Positions 12,020 to 26,536 of a DNA stretch of 64,000 nucleotides are shown here, piece after piece. Position 1 is the stretch's first letter; each line of letters begins with the position of its first letter. The translations under genes were made by a program, and so were the position numbers. The notes under the pieces are model-generated. The model saw nothing but the letters and a program-made list of their open reading frames with translations, had not been told where the DNA came from and did no database searches. The stretch covers positions 124,001 through 188,000 of the forward strand of contig RSEE01000073.1 of assembly GCA_003971905.1 (NCBI GenBank). Direction: 5' to 3'. This stretch comes from Moniliella sp. 'wahieum' (taxonomy: Eukaryota; Basidiomycota; Moniliellomycetes; Moniliellales; Moniliellaceae).

Positions 12020-12606
12020 GGCGTGGGAGGCGGGCGAGGGGATGGAGATTGGCTGCTGGGGGGGGTTCGTGCCAAACCAAACCCGGTTGCCGCCGGCAGC
12101 CGGCCAGTGGTGCGATTCACGGCTGAGGTTCTGCGAGGGCGCACGCACTCAGTCCTCGTGTCGTCCTCGGCCGCGACGCGCTGAGAAGCGCCGCGACGGT
12201 CTGGCCCGTGCACACTGGCCCCCTGCGCACCGGGCCAAGCGGCGCGGGCGCACAACCGGGGGGCCGGGCATCATGCATCACCCATCCCTCAGCGGCCAGC
12301 GCACACAAGCACGCCCCTGGCGCAGCACGCATGCAGCACGCATGCGGCCAGTGTCGCTGCGCCCGCCAGTTCAGCTTCTGCTGCTGCGACACTGGCCCTG
12401 TGCCCCCACGGCCCCCGTCCGTCGGAATTACGCCACTCTGGGGAGCGCCCAGCTTGCAATTTCAAACCCCCCGCCGCACTAGGGTTGCGCGACTGCAGCG
12501 TCCACACTGCCCCCCGCCTGGCCTGCCTGGGCGATCGGCGTCCGGCGCCAACAAGCGGGAGAGCGCCCTGGGCGTCCGCTTGGCCATGCACGTCATGCTG
12601 AACAGC

Positions 12607-12652
12607 CTGCCTGCCCTCCACGGGTGGGTCTGCCTGCCCTCCACGGGTGGGT
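12607..12652. repeat. 23-bp direct tandem duplication
   Basis: Two adjacent identical 23-bp units beginning CTGCCTGCCCTCCACGGG. No function assigned. Confidence 0.8.
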
Positions 12653-14213
12653 CTGCCTGCCTGCCTCCCGCCCCCTCGGTTGCCCAGCCCACCACTCGCC
12701 ACGCCCAGCCTCAGCTGAGTGCTCCACGTGTTTTTGCGGTCTGGCAGCATCAGTAATCCTCCCCCCCCGAGCCACCGCGCTCCGTGGTGGGCCCAAAATG
12801 CCCGAGTTTGAAAATCCCTCTCACAGTTTGAGCGTCGCTCGACCACTTCACTTGCACTCTGTAGCACTCTCTCGTGCCCTCGGGTGGAACAACAACTTGC
12901 CTCACTTCGCAGTGCCTTGTGCCATAGCCCCATCCACATCATCCATCCCTACCGATCACGATTTGGCCCACGCCTGAGGCCATGCCGACCAGCCCCCAAA
13001 CTTTGATCTACTCCCCAGCGAGCTAATCAACACATGCATCCACACCCATCGACCATCCGTCAACGTTCAACATTCAATCCATCTATCCCCAGTCCGTCAC
13101 TATTCATTCCACCCATCCATCCAGGTATCCATATGACCAGCCCACTCCTCTTGGTCCCCCCGGCAAGTGCACTCCCCTCCCCTCTCTTCCATCCGACTGA
13201 GCATGTAAAGCTCAACACTATAGCCACTGTGCTTCCCCGATGGACGGGGTATGCATTATGGTTGCTAGCTATGCATCGACGCCAACAAGGATGGTGAGCG
13301 CACGAGCGGGGGAGCGCGTACCAGTTCGGTCGACCTGTTTTTGTTTTCTGAGTGAGCAACACGGGTTGCCAGGCACCTCGCAGGCCCACCATGTCTCCCT
13401 TGCGGGTAGCTAGATGAAGGAAGGGGGTGCATACCCCTCCAGACGCGACCGTAACCCGTGTGTGGGCACGTTCTAGGTTTTGGGGTACCTGTTCGTGCCG
13501 AAGGGAACATTGGTCCGGTGCGTTAACTGGCGAGTTCTCCCACAACCTGGACACCATCCATCTAGCGTTCGCATGTCTCTGTGTGTCCCCAAGCGCCTGT
13601 AGCGCTAATGCTTCATTCGGCGGAAGCGTCATCGAGTGCTACATTGCCTGTGATGGCGCCGATGGGCCCGGTTCGATAGGCCGTTCGGTTGTATGGGGAA
13701 AACATGATTGGGTTCCATATTCTCGCTTGGATGTATTCCTGTACTTATGTAGACGCCCTCGCTCGGAAGCATCACCAGGCCTATGTCCTGGGTTGGGGCT
13801 GACAGCATGCCCAGCCATGTTGTCCGCCAACGCGCCAGTCGGGCGGGGGCCGGCCCACGTCCACCGGGTGTGGTGAGAGGGTAAAAGATGCGGGTGTCCA
13901 GTGTTGATTGACAAGAGGTCCCACCAGTTCCGAACGTGCCCACGGGTCCCACCGCCGGGCCAGTCGACGTCCATGGGGGTTGTGCCCGTAGGGAAGGGGC
14001 GGTGGAGGGGGGCTGGCCAAGCTATTTGCTTTTACTGCACCCCCAGCTGACTCGCCTCGAGATGCACGTGATCACGTGCACCCCAGCGGGGTTAGCGTCT
14101 TGGTTCCGCCGGCACCGACTCGCGGCTGCAGCAATTAACGTACCCAGGCGCTGTCCACTCGGGGGCAGGCCCCCCCATCCACCCATCCACCCATCCACCC
14201 ATCCGCCACCGCC

Positions 14214-15587
14214 ATGTCGGGCCAGCCGCTGTCGGCACTGCAGCGACTTGCTCAACAACGTCTTGAGCGTGGTCGCCAATCTAACCAGCCGTCCACTTCC
14301 GCTTCCACTTCCGCTTCTCCCTCGTCGTCCTCGACCTCGACCTCCGCAGTCCCACCCCCTACAGCCGAACTGGCCCACCTTTCCCTGCACACGTCTCCTC
14401 CGCCTGCTGCCTCGCGCGGCGGCCGGGGCGGTCGGGCCCGAGGGAGAGTACGAGGACGGGGTCGTGGATCAAGCAAAGGCCGACCGATCGAGCACATGTT
14501 CCGCTCGGCCGAGCAACCTTCGTACGAGGAGGAAGAGCAAGGCGTAGAGTCTCAGTCTACGTCTCCGTCTACGATTCCCGATCCTACCCTCGCTTCGCCG
14601 TTTCCCAGTGCACTGGCGACCACCCACCGTCACGCCGGTGCGCCCGCTGGGATCAGTGGGGCGAAACGCGCACCCGGTACAGCCGGCTTGGTTTCCGGCG
14701 GCCGCGCCAAGCTGGCTAAACATAACTTGTCCCGCTTGGCCCCGGCTCATCTTCAACCGGCCTCGTTGAGTGCCGGCTCGCATGCATCGCTGCGTACGGC
14801 TACCTACCTTCATCCCCAGCAGGAGGAAGGAGGTAAAGGGGAAAGGGAACGGGCAGGCAGGAGAAGAGAAGAGAGAAAAGGAAGAGGAAGGGGACGGGGA
14901 AGGGCAAGGGCAAGGGCAAGGGCAAGGGGCGATGCCCCATGCCACGCCTACGAACGAGACACCTTCCTCTGTTCTTCCCTCTTCCGCCCCCACTCCCACG
15001 CCCACCTCCACCCTTACCGCCCAGAAGAGCAAACTGCAAGAACTGGCCGCCTCGATGCTGGCCAAGAAAGCGGCGGCGGCAGCAGCGGCGGCCGCTGCCT
15101 CTGCCACCCCCACACCCCAACCCGCCAGTACCCCCTCTGCTACCCCGCCTGTCCAGGCCAGTGCGGAACCCCCAAAGTCCAAGTTGGCCGCTAAGATTGC
15201 TGCGTACAAAGCGGCGAAAACGGGCAAAGCGGGTGTGGCATCGGCTGTACCTACTCCTGCCGTGTCTGAAGCACCACCCGAAGCGCCCGTACCACTGTAT
15301 GCTCCTTCGGGCGTGCCCCTCACTTGTCTTTTCCCCCTTGCTCAGGATGGGCCGGCGGCTCCATCGGCCCATCGGTCACAGAGGCTATAGCGGCCCCGTC
15401 CGGCCCGGCGGTCGCTACCGTGCCTGCCGCATGGACTGGTCCTGTGGACCACTTGCCCACCATCGTCCCCGGTGGCTCGCCGTTCGATCCGTGGTCTCGC
15501 TCCGATACGCGATGGGCTGCCTTTGCCGGTCCCAGTCCTGACGATACAGTCATGGCTGCGCGGGCCGGCACGCGCCTTGCTGGCTAG
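14214..15587 (+). CDS. Hbs1/Ski7 N-terminal-like protein lacking the GTPase domain
   Basis: Tentative. It starts MSGQPLSALQRLAQQRLERG at a good Kozak context. It is low-complexity and RG-rich in the first third, then has repeated SKL..LA modules (KSKLQELAASMLAKKAA, KSKLAAKIAAYKAAKTGKAG) as in the linker of Hbs1 proteins, and ends SPFDPWSRSD then AFAGPSPDDTVMAARAGTRL and a TAG. The F..PSPDD..AA block resembles the motif I associate with Hbs1/Ski7 exosome-Ski adaptors. The EF-1A-like GTPase that completes Hbs1 is absent downstream, where a minus-strand gene follows. At least two frame changes are needed (near 14830 and near 15345). A 57-nt candidate intron (15289-15345, GTACCA..CTCAG) sits at the second. 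It could be a Ski7-like short paralogue or an unrelated disordered protein. Confidence 0.45.
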
Positions 15588-16416
15588 TGGGCGATGCTGG
15601 TCCTTGCTCATCCGATTTACCCCGACGGCACGGCCATGTAGGCCCCAGAAGGTGGGATAGCCAGGTCGACAGCAGGCGTGAGGGAGATGCGCGGTGGTAG
15701 GAGCTACAGATGACAACCATGACCACGTACCATCCCTTTGGAAGGCACAGAACACAGAGAGCAAGACAGTGGAAGCGGGGGGGGAGGAAGTAGTTCCGCA
15801 TATTGTCCGCTGGACCAGCTCGGTCCTTGCTGCTGCGCAAGCAGCCCACCGTACGAGACAGCTGATGACCAGCAGCAGCCGTCGATCAGACGAGAAAGGA
15901 CGGCCTAACGTTTTCACGCCAGCCTCGCCATGCAGATCCCGGTTCCGTGTTCCCTTCTACCCGCACCAAGTCAGGTATCATGCATGTATCCTGGATCAGG
16001 CCGGGAAGGGCGAACTCGACGGTGTCGCACGCACGTGGGAGCAGCTGGGAATGGAATGGCAGGCCCCGGATGGAAGCCTCTGCGTACCGGCCAACTGGCC
16101 TCGAACTGCCTGACCTGGTTAGCTCGCGCATGGGAGTGGTACGCTACTATGGTGGGTCTATTGCTACGAGGGGATGGTCCATGCTCTGCCAGGTGCCAAG
16201 CGGGATCGGCAGTGCGTAGCTTTACCCCGACAAAGAAAAAAAAAAAATACGGGCGCTGTCCTGCGCCTGCTTTGTCTGTTTCTGTCCTTCTGCGCTGCGG
16301 GATGGGACAATGGGACCATGGTAGTTTGGACCAACACAACACAACACGAATCGCGCAAGCGTGAGCACAAGCGCAAGAGCAAGAGCAAAGCAACCAGGAT
16401 GCGATGCAGGTCCCGC
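15588..16416. other. Intergenic region between convergent genes
   Basis: About 830 bp, 3' flanks of the Hbs1-like and complex I genes. A 12-base A run lies near 16237. No gene seen. Confidence 0.6.
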
Positions 16417-16921
16417 TCAGCGCTTCTTCCACGACGGCTTGAGGTCGCCCTGGAGTGTGCTTTCGTAGCTCCAGTCCGTGCGCGGGGCGGGTTCGCGGTC
16501 CCTGTGGGAAGAGAAAGAAAAGACGAAGACGAAGAAGAAGAAGAGAAAGAGGAAGAGGAAGAAAAGGCAAAAGACAGATGCGCACGTCAGTGGGGGGGCA
16601 CGGGGGCGGTGGGGGGACCAAGTCGTGCAAAACCAAAACCACGAGGGGCACGTACCACTTGGTTCCGTTGGGCTGGTTGGGCGGGATGTAAGGAGCGGGG
16701 TGTTGGATGCGCTTGAGCTCTTCTTCGGCCTGGGCCAGAACGTGGGCCAAGGCACGCGGGTTGAGCACGTTGCGGTTGGCTTCGAACCGGGCGCGAATGT
16801 CCAGCACGTCGTAGCGCCAGTTGAGCATGCTGCCGCCCAAGTCGAATGCGTTCTTGCAGTAGCGCTTGTACAGCAGCTGCACGTACGCCTTGTGCGCCGC
16901 ACTGTACGCCGTCGTCGACAT
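16417..16921 (-). CDS. NADH:ubiquinone oxidoreductase LYR subunit, NDUFB9/B22-like
   Basis: Accessory subunit of mitochondrial complex I. The start MSTTAYSAAHKAYVQLLYKR at 16921 contains the LYR-type motif (LLYKR) of the family. LNWRYDVLDIRARFEANRNV, AQAEEELKRIQHPAPYIPP and NQPNGTKW match the B22 signature. An intron at 16502-16655 (154 nt, GTACGT..CCACAG) splits the Trp codon; exon 2 encodes DREPAPRTDWSYESTLQG and ends WKKR. Total about 116 residues, normal for fungi. There are no frame breaks here. The intron is unusually long for this window and strongly pyrimidine-rich on the coding strand. Its presence means the organism keeps complex I. Confidence 0.92.
16502..16655 (-). other. Intron of the NDUFB9-like gene
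   Basis: 154 nt, the longest confirmed intron here, with a long CTTCTT-type tract before CCACAG. Confidence 0.85.
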
Positions 16922-17245
16922 GGCCAGGAGGGGTGGTGGGGGGGGCGGGGCTGGCGCTGCGCTCGGCTGGGACAGGTCCAGGGAGCGGGTGCGTTGAACG
17001 TTGAATTGGCGGCGCCAGACGGAGCGCTGCTGGCTGACAAATGGCCGTTCCGCCCGCGCGCCCATTCCGCCCGCCCAGGCGCCGCTGATTGCGGGTCGAT
17101 TACGCGGTGACGCACAGGTGGCTGCCAAATTATATCCTGGCCGCAACCGTGGGCTCCAACCCACTGCCACCTCTTCCTCCACCCACCCATGGAAATGGTC
17201 TACGTATCGAGTTGTGTGCCGCACGCACGCGGCTCATCTCATTAA
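16922..17245. other. Short intergenic region upstream of the NDUFB9-like gene
   Basis: About 320 bp carrying the NDUFB9 promoter and the 3' flank of the Vid21 gene. Its right end has a TCA-TTAA-TCA heptad at 17239-17248 that overlaps the Vid21 stop codon. Confidence 0.6.
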
Positions 17246-21198
<3,953 letters not shown>

Positions 21199-21447
21199 GG
21201 CGGGGATGGATGGTGGTGGTGGTGAGCCAAACCCCGCCCGTGGCGGCCGGCTGGTTTGTTCTCGTGTTCCGCCCGGCGCCCAGCGCGGCGTTCCGCGCGG
21301 TGCTGACGTCAGCGGCGCCCGTCCCAAAATCACCCCACACTTCCCCGCACCCCGGCCGAAAGGCAGCACAAAAGCACGCAGTCGAATTCCTGCGCCCTCA
21401 TAAGCGCCTTCAAACCCCCCACCGCCACCGCCACCGCCGTCTGCGCC
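21199..21447. promoter_or_regulatory. Divergent promoter of Vid21 and F-box genes
   Basis: Only 249 bp separate the two start codons, so the regulatory DNA is shared. A TGACGTCA CRE-like octamer lies near 21303-21310, which would suit a bZIP factor; no TATA box is obvious. Confidence 0.5.
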
Positions 21448-23751
21448 ATGCTCACCCTCACCCCCGCCGCCCCCCGCCCGCTCCACGCGTCCGGCACGGC
21501 GTCGCCCAGCCCCTACGTCTACTACCCCACCAAGTGGTGGGACGACTCGGACCCCAGCCACGTGCAGCGCATGCACCAGGGCCTGCGCCTCCCCGTCGAG
21601 GTCCTCCGCCACATCTTCCTCTTCCTCGACCCCCACTCCCTCTACACCCTCGTCCGCCCCCTCAACTCCCAGTGGAAGCACGCCGTCGAGTCCGAGCTCA
21701 TCCCGCACCAGTTCCGCTCCGGCCGCTGGCGCATCGGCCTCCGCGTCTCCCGTCACACCCTTGCTACCCCGGCCCCCTCTTCCGCCAGCGCCGCTCCCGA
21801 CGCCGCCAACGTGCCCGCGCATGGCCACGACATGGACCGCCAGGTCCTCGAGGACCAGCACGCCCTCCATGCACAGCGCCTCCTTGACACGCCTGACACG
21901 CGCGAGGACGAGCTGACACGGCTGCTCGATACGCACACTCGCACCATCGAAGCCCTGTCGAATTCGTCGCCCGTGCCCAAGGGAACCCAGCCGCCGCTCG
22001 TTCATGTTATTCCGCTCAAGTTTTCCAAGTACGATCCTGCCACGCTAACACTGCACTTCTCCACGGGAGGGGAGTGGCATGCGCTCTTTTCGTCCTTGCA
22101 ACACCAAGGCTCCCAGTCCTCCTGGCTTGGACTCGACTTTGGCCTTTGCTGGCGCTACTGGGGAGACGGAAAACCTGACCCCAGCCCCACCGGGTGGGAA
22201 CAGATCGACCGCTTGAACCGCCTGTGGGGCTTGCCCGACGAAGAGAATGGCTGGCTGAGCCGTTTCTGGTTTGTGCGTATTCACTCCCCCCCCCCCCCCC
22301 GATCCATTCGGTTCTAGTGGCTGATTGCATTTTTTTGCCCCAGTCCGAGTATGACATTCGTGATGCCGCAAGCTCCCCGCACTCGCACGGAGAAGAGAAC
22401 AAAATCACCTTGCGCAGCACGCCTCTTGCCCCTCGCACTCGCCGCCCTGGTACCGAAACCCCCGGCTTACGTTCCCCGCCTCCCGAGCCGGCGTTTAAAG
22501 AGCCATCCCCGGATGAGGAGGCGTTGGTCTGGTCGGATGCAGGCCACCAATACGCAGCAATTGATGTTTCTCTCGGAATCGAGTATTTTACCCGGCAAGC
22601 GGCTCGAGCCAACCTGCTCGCCAAGGGGCTCGAGGGGGTGCTGCACCCGCCTCGCTCCAAGCGAGGCAAACGGTCGGGTCGGTCCACGCCTGCGCGGTCG
22701 GGTACCTCGACTCCGCGTCGGGCCGAGGTGTCGCTACGTGCGGACGCGATGCGCCAAGCAGCTTCAGGCAAAGCGGAAGAAGTGGACGACCTACGCCGAG
22801 CAGTAGAACGGGCGTTGTTGGACCCAGGCACGCCCTCACGATCGCTCAGCCCCGGTCCCACGTTTTCGCCCAAACCACGCCCGGCTGACATTTGGGCTCA
22901 GAAACCTATCAGCGTGACAAGTGGGACCAGCACCCCGCTCCGGACCAGTGGGAACGGGATCAATGGCACTCGTTCCGGGACTGCCACGCCGCTGCGACCG
23001 GCGGGGGATGGGGTCAATGGCCATCGATCCGGGACCTCAACCCCACTTTCGCCTCGGCAACCTTACCCCCCGCCTTACGTTCCAAGGAGCGGTGCCACCT
23101 CGCCCCGTCCCGGTTTGTCCTATTCGGCTGCCGCTGCCGCAGCGCGCAAGGCGAACCAGGCCTGGCTGAAACCCCCCTCGTCGGGCGTCCGAAACATTGC
23201 CCCGTTCCATCCGCCCAACGAGTCGGGAGGGGTGGGCATGCGCAAGACCGCCCTGGCCAACTCCTCGGGCACTTCCTCCCTTTTGCGGAGGTGCAGCACT
23301 TGCGTCTCTGGCGGCGGCGGCGCCTTTGGGGGCGCCTTTGGTGCAAGACAAGTCGTCTCCTCCTGCTGAAACAACTACAGTCAATGTTTCGGCGCCGACG
23401 CCTCCGTCTGTTGGCCCCGGTTCGCCCGCATCGCGGGAAGTGCGTTCGGCGACGGGCACACCTAAGAAGAAGGCCAAGCCGCTGGTATTGGCTGGGCCCC
23501 GCGCCACCTTTACCGCCCGCCTGTATCGCGCGGAGCATCTCATGCCTCCTGCGGATGCTGAGGGAGGCGCATCGAAGGGGCAAGCGGGTGGGAGGACGCT
23601 GGACGGGATGGAGCCTGGGCCAGTGCCTCTGGGCCCGTTGGTGCCGTCGCACTGGCACGGCGGGGATTCGTTTGGGCGGGGGGACGCGCGGGGGGTGGAA
23701 CGCACGGAGGATGCGCAGACGCCGCCGGTGGTGTGGTCGTGGTCGCGCTGA
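21448..23751 (+). CDS. F-box domain protein, function unknown
   Basis: Probable substrate adaptor of an SCF ubiquitin ligase. After MLTLTPAAPRPLHASG the F-box is seen as LRLPVEVLRHIFLFLDPHSL with LVRPLNSQWKHAVESELIPH (residues about 48-90). A conserved-looking globular block follows: VIPLKFSKYDPATLTLHFST, WLGLDFGLCWRYWGDGKPDP and LNRLWGLPDEENGWLSRFWF. An intron at 22273-22343 (71 nt, GTGCGT..CCCCAG with a 15-base C run) leads to SEYDIRDAASSPHS and a long Ser/Thr/Pro-rich tail containing several SGTSTP repeats, possible phosphorylation sites. Near 23290 the frame shifts; the second part continues to TGA at 23749. I do not recognise the family beyond the F-box. Confidence 0.72.
22273..22343 (+). 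other. Intron of the F-box gene
   Basis: 71 nt, GTGCGT..TTTGCCCCAG; it joins RFWF to SEYDIRD in frame. Confidence 0.8.
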
Positions 23752-24352
23752 TGGGGGGGGGGGGGTTACTGGATGCGGGGTGGCTGTTGTGGCGGGTAGG
23801 GGATGTGTGATGCGCTGTGAGCGTGTGTGCTAGTCCCAGCTTCCAATCTACATTCTATTGTTTGACGTGAGCAATGGCGTGAGATGTGCGCTGTAGGTGC
23901 GCCCGGGACGCGATGGGCGCGAGGGCGGGGATGGTGGAAGGGCTGGATTGGCGCGCGGGGACGCAGCGGAGGGCGGCGGGAAGGACGGAAATGAAGTGAT
24001 TAATGATTCGCGGGCAAGGCGTAGCTCCATTCAACTTGAATCTTCAATTGAATGTTTGGCGGCGGTACGTTTTGTTTTGCTCGGGCGGCGGCCAGCAGCA
24101 GGGCCAGTGTGCAGGGTCTGCGTGTCCCCATTGAAGATTCAATTCAATTCCCTCGCCTCCAGCGCATCCGTTCGCCTCCTGCTCGCTCCCGCCGCCCCCT
24201 GCCGATTGTCTCGCCTCGCCACAGCGCACCCACTTCCCGTCTTCAAGCTTCATCGCCCTCGTCCTCGCCCTCCTCGCCCTCGCCATCACCACCGCCCTCG
24301 CCCTCGCCTCCGCCACCGCCATCCATCCCGCCACGACGGCCACCCTCTCCCC
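23752..24352. other. Intergenic region upstream of PHO85
   Basis: About 600 bp with a TGA-TTAA-TGA heptad at 23997-24006, AATT-rich short repeats near 24030-24150 and a CT-rich leader before the ATG. No gene seen. Confidence 0.6.
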
Positions 24353-25639
24353 ATGAACTACATCCGTACGTCCTCCTCCCGCCCGCCCCCGCCTCCCCCC
24401 TGACCCTAACCCCCCCGCCCCCTTCCAGAGCTCGAAAAGCTTGGCGAGGGCACCTACGCCACTGTCTACAAGGGCCGTTCCCGGCGTACCGGCGAGATTG
24501 TCGCGCTCAAGGAGATCCACCTCGATGCCGAGGAGGGCACCCCCTCTACCGCGATCCGCGAGATTAGCCTGATGAAGGAGCTGCGCCACCCCAACATTCT
24601 GCGCCTCTACGACGTGATCCACACTGAAACCAAGCTGATCCTCGTGTTTGAGTACATGGACCAAGACCTGAAGAAGTACATGGACCATCATGGCGACCGC
24701 GGTGCGCTTGACCCCTACACGGTGCGCAACTTTATGTTCCAACTGTTGCGCGGCACTGCGTTTTGCCACGAGAACCGCGTGCTGCATCGTGATCTCAAGC
24801 CACAGAACTTGCTCATCAACAAGGCTGGGCATCTTAAGCTAGCTGACTTTGGTCTGGCACGTGCGTTCGGCATTCCCGTCAACACGTTTAGCAACGAGGT
24901 GGTCACGCTCTGGTACCGTGCGCCCGATGTTCTGCTGGGGTCTCGAACCTACTCGACCTCGATTGACGTTTGGTCGGCCGGATGCATTTTTGCTGAAATG
25001 ATCACTGGCTACCCCTTGTTCCAGGGGAGGGATAACAACGACCAGCTGCAACACATTGTCAAGATCCTCGGCACGCCCGAGACGACGATCCGAAGGATGA
25101 TCCATGACTCGGTATGTACCATCTTTTTCCACCTTCTCCACCTTCTCCACTTGTTTGGGGATTCGAGGCAAGCCAGCTAACCTCCTGTGTAGCCTGAGAT
25201 TCAAGCCTCGCTTCATGGCCTGCCTCGCCGTGCTCCTGTGCCCTTCACCCAACTGTTTAGCAAAGCGCACCCGCTAGAGATTGACCTCTTGGAAAAGTTG
25301 CTCAAGTTTGATCCGACCCAACGTATCAGCGCCGAAGAGGCCCTGCGCCATCCGTACTTTACCACCTCGGAAGCGGTGTCGGGGCTGCAGGCTCCCACTC
25401 GCGTTCCTCGCTCTGTGCCTTCTTCCGCCGCACAGGTGCAAGCCCAGATGCAGGCTCAAGCCCAAGTGCAAGCCCAAGCCCAGGCCCAGGCCCAGGCTCA
25501 AGCTCAAGCCCAGGCTCAGGTGCACGCTCATGCGCATGCTCAAGCCCAGGCCCAGGCTCAGGCACACGCTTTGGCGCAGGCTCAAGCCCAAGCCCAAGCC
25601 CAAGCCCACGCCCAGGCACATGGGCACGCCCACACCTAA
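24353..25639 (+). CDS. PHO85: Pho85-type cyclin-dependent kinase with Ala-Gln tail
   Basis: CDK that works with Pcl/Pho80 cyclins in phosphate and nutrient signalling. A 13-nt first exon (24353-24365) joins across an intron at 24366-24428 to give [20 protein letters not shown]. The catalytic Lys is in [20 protein letters not shown], which carries the Pho85/Cdk5 form of the PSTAIRE helix. [20 protein letters not shown] and [20 protein letters not shown] follow. A second intron lies at 25112-25192 (81 nt). The kinase ends at [19 protein letters not shown] and is followed by about 70 residues made almost entirely of Ala-Gln and Ala-His. No frame break is needed. The tail is unusual: Pho85 orthologues normally end shortly after the kinase domain or with short Q-rich tails. 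Confidence 0.96.
24366..24428 (+). other. Intron 1 of PHO85
   Basis: 63 nt, GTACGT..TTCCAG, after MNYI plus one base. Confidence 0.9.
25112..25192 (+). other. Intron 2 of PHO85
   Basis: 81 nt, GTATGT..GTGTAG, in phase 0 between IHDS and PEIQ; carries a repeated CACCTTCTC tract. Confidence 0.9.
25434..25636 (+). repeat. Ala-Gln/Ala-His coding tract at the Pho85 C-terminus
   Basis: Hexamers of the form GCN-CAR (with some GCN-CAY) encode about 67 residues of alternating Ala and Gln/His up to the stop codon. Same composition as the Vid21 tract 7.5 kb away. Confidence 0.9.
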
Positions 25640-26536
25640 CCCCCTCTTGGCTCAGGCTCGGCCTACCGCAGCAACCACGCTCGACAATCCATTCTCTTCG
25701 CCCCTCTTTCCTTCCCCGCACGTGTAGCCCATGTATTGCACTCCTGTTTCGTCCCACTCCACCTTCACCACATTGGCCACTACTATTCTCCACGTATACA
25801 GAACGCTGCATGCCCGTCCGTGTTGGAGAGCCAAAGGGATGCGCTCCTGTATCCAAGTGCCATTGTGGTAAGCCTTTCTGTCCTCGTACTCTACCTCCCG
25901 GCAGGCGGGCCCAAGGACGTACTCCGTATAGCCCACGTCATGCGAGCCCCTTGAATGGCATGGCCCAAGAGGCATGGTAGTTCCCGTTTTCGTATGGGTT
26001 TGGTTCGTAGGCAGTAGTCAGTGGCATAGGATAGCAGTCGTGTAGGGCTCTGCTAGCCAGCTTAGAACGAACTGCTGGCTTGGCACGCTCCGACAGTAGT
26101 CCTCGTTCCATACTTGATCATCGATCTCCCCTCTCGCTTCCGGGCGGCGTGCGCAGCGCGCCAAACAGGCTGGTGTGGTCGCCGATCCGGAACCGAAGTG
26201 TCGCCTGCGTTCGGATGAGTACCGGCCAAGCGCATACCGTAACGTTGGTTCTGATGATCGATGCTCGATGTAGGGAAAGAGAACCACCTACGCCTACCTC
26301 AAAAGAGAGTCTGTCTAGAGGAAACCCAACCCAAGCACAAGCTGATCCACTTCTTGGTCCCGCTTTCGCCCCCCCACCCGCCTGCCGCTCACCCTCACCC
26401 TTCGCTTCCAAGATCCATGCGGGCAACAGCTTCTCCTACCATCGATCCACCATCCACCCACCACCCCGCCCAACATGATCGACCGTAACGCCTACCACGC
26501 CAAACGAGCTTGTCATGGATTACAAGGAACGATTGA
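25640..26536. other. Intergenic region between convergent PHO85 and GGT-like genes
   Basis: About 900 bp of 3' flanking DNA. No gene, RNA or heptad run recognised; near-heptads occur at 26112-26121 and 26250-26262. Confidence 0.6.

Larger units (their letters stand above)
11932..14213. other. Intergenic region, no recognisable gene
   Basis: About 2.3 kb. Holds a TCA-TGCA-TCA heptad at 12271-12280 and a 23-bp tandem duplication at 12607-12652. Frames of 190 to 217 codons on the minus strand (13060-13632, 12289-12942) show no domain and I do not call them. The last 50 bases before 14214 are CCAT/CCAC-rich leader sequence. Confidence 0.5.

Noticed and set aside
12289-12942. 217-codon minus-strand frame
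   Set aside because: No domain, spans a 23-bp tandem duplication, composition like the surrounding intergenic DNA.
13060-13632. 190-codon minus-strand frame
   Set aside because: No recognisable motif, intron or codon signature; left as intergenic.
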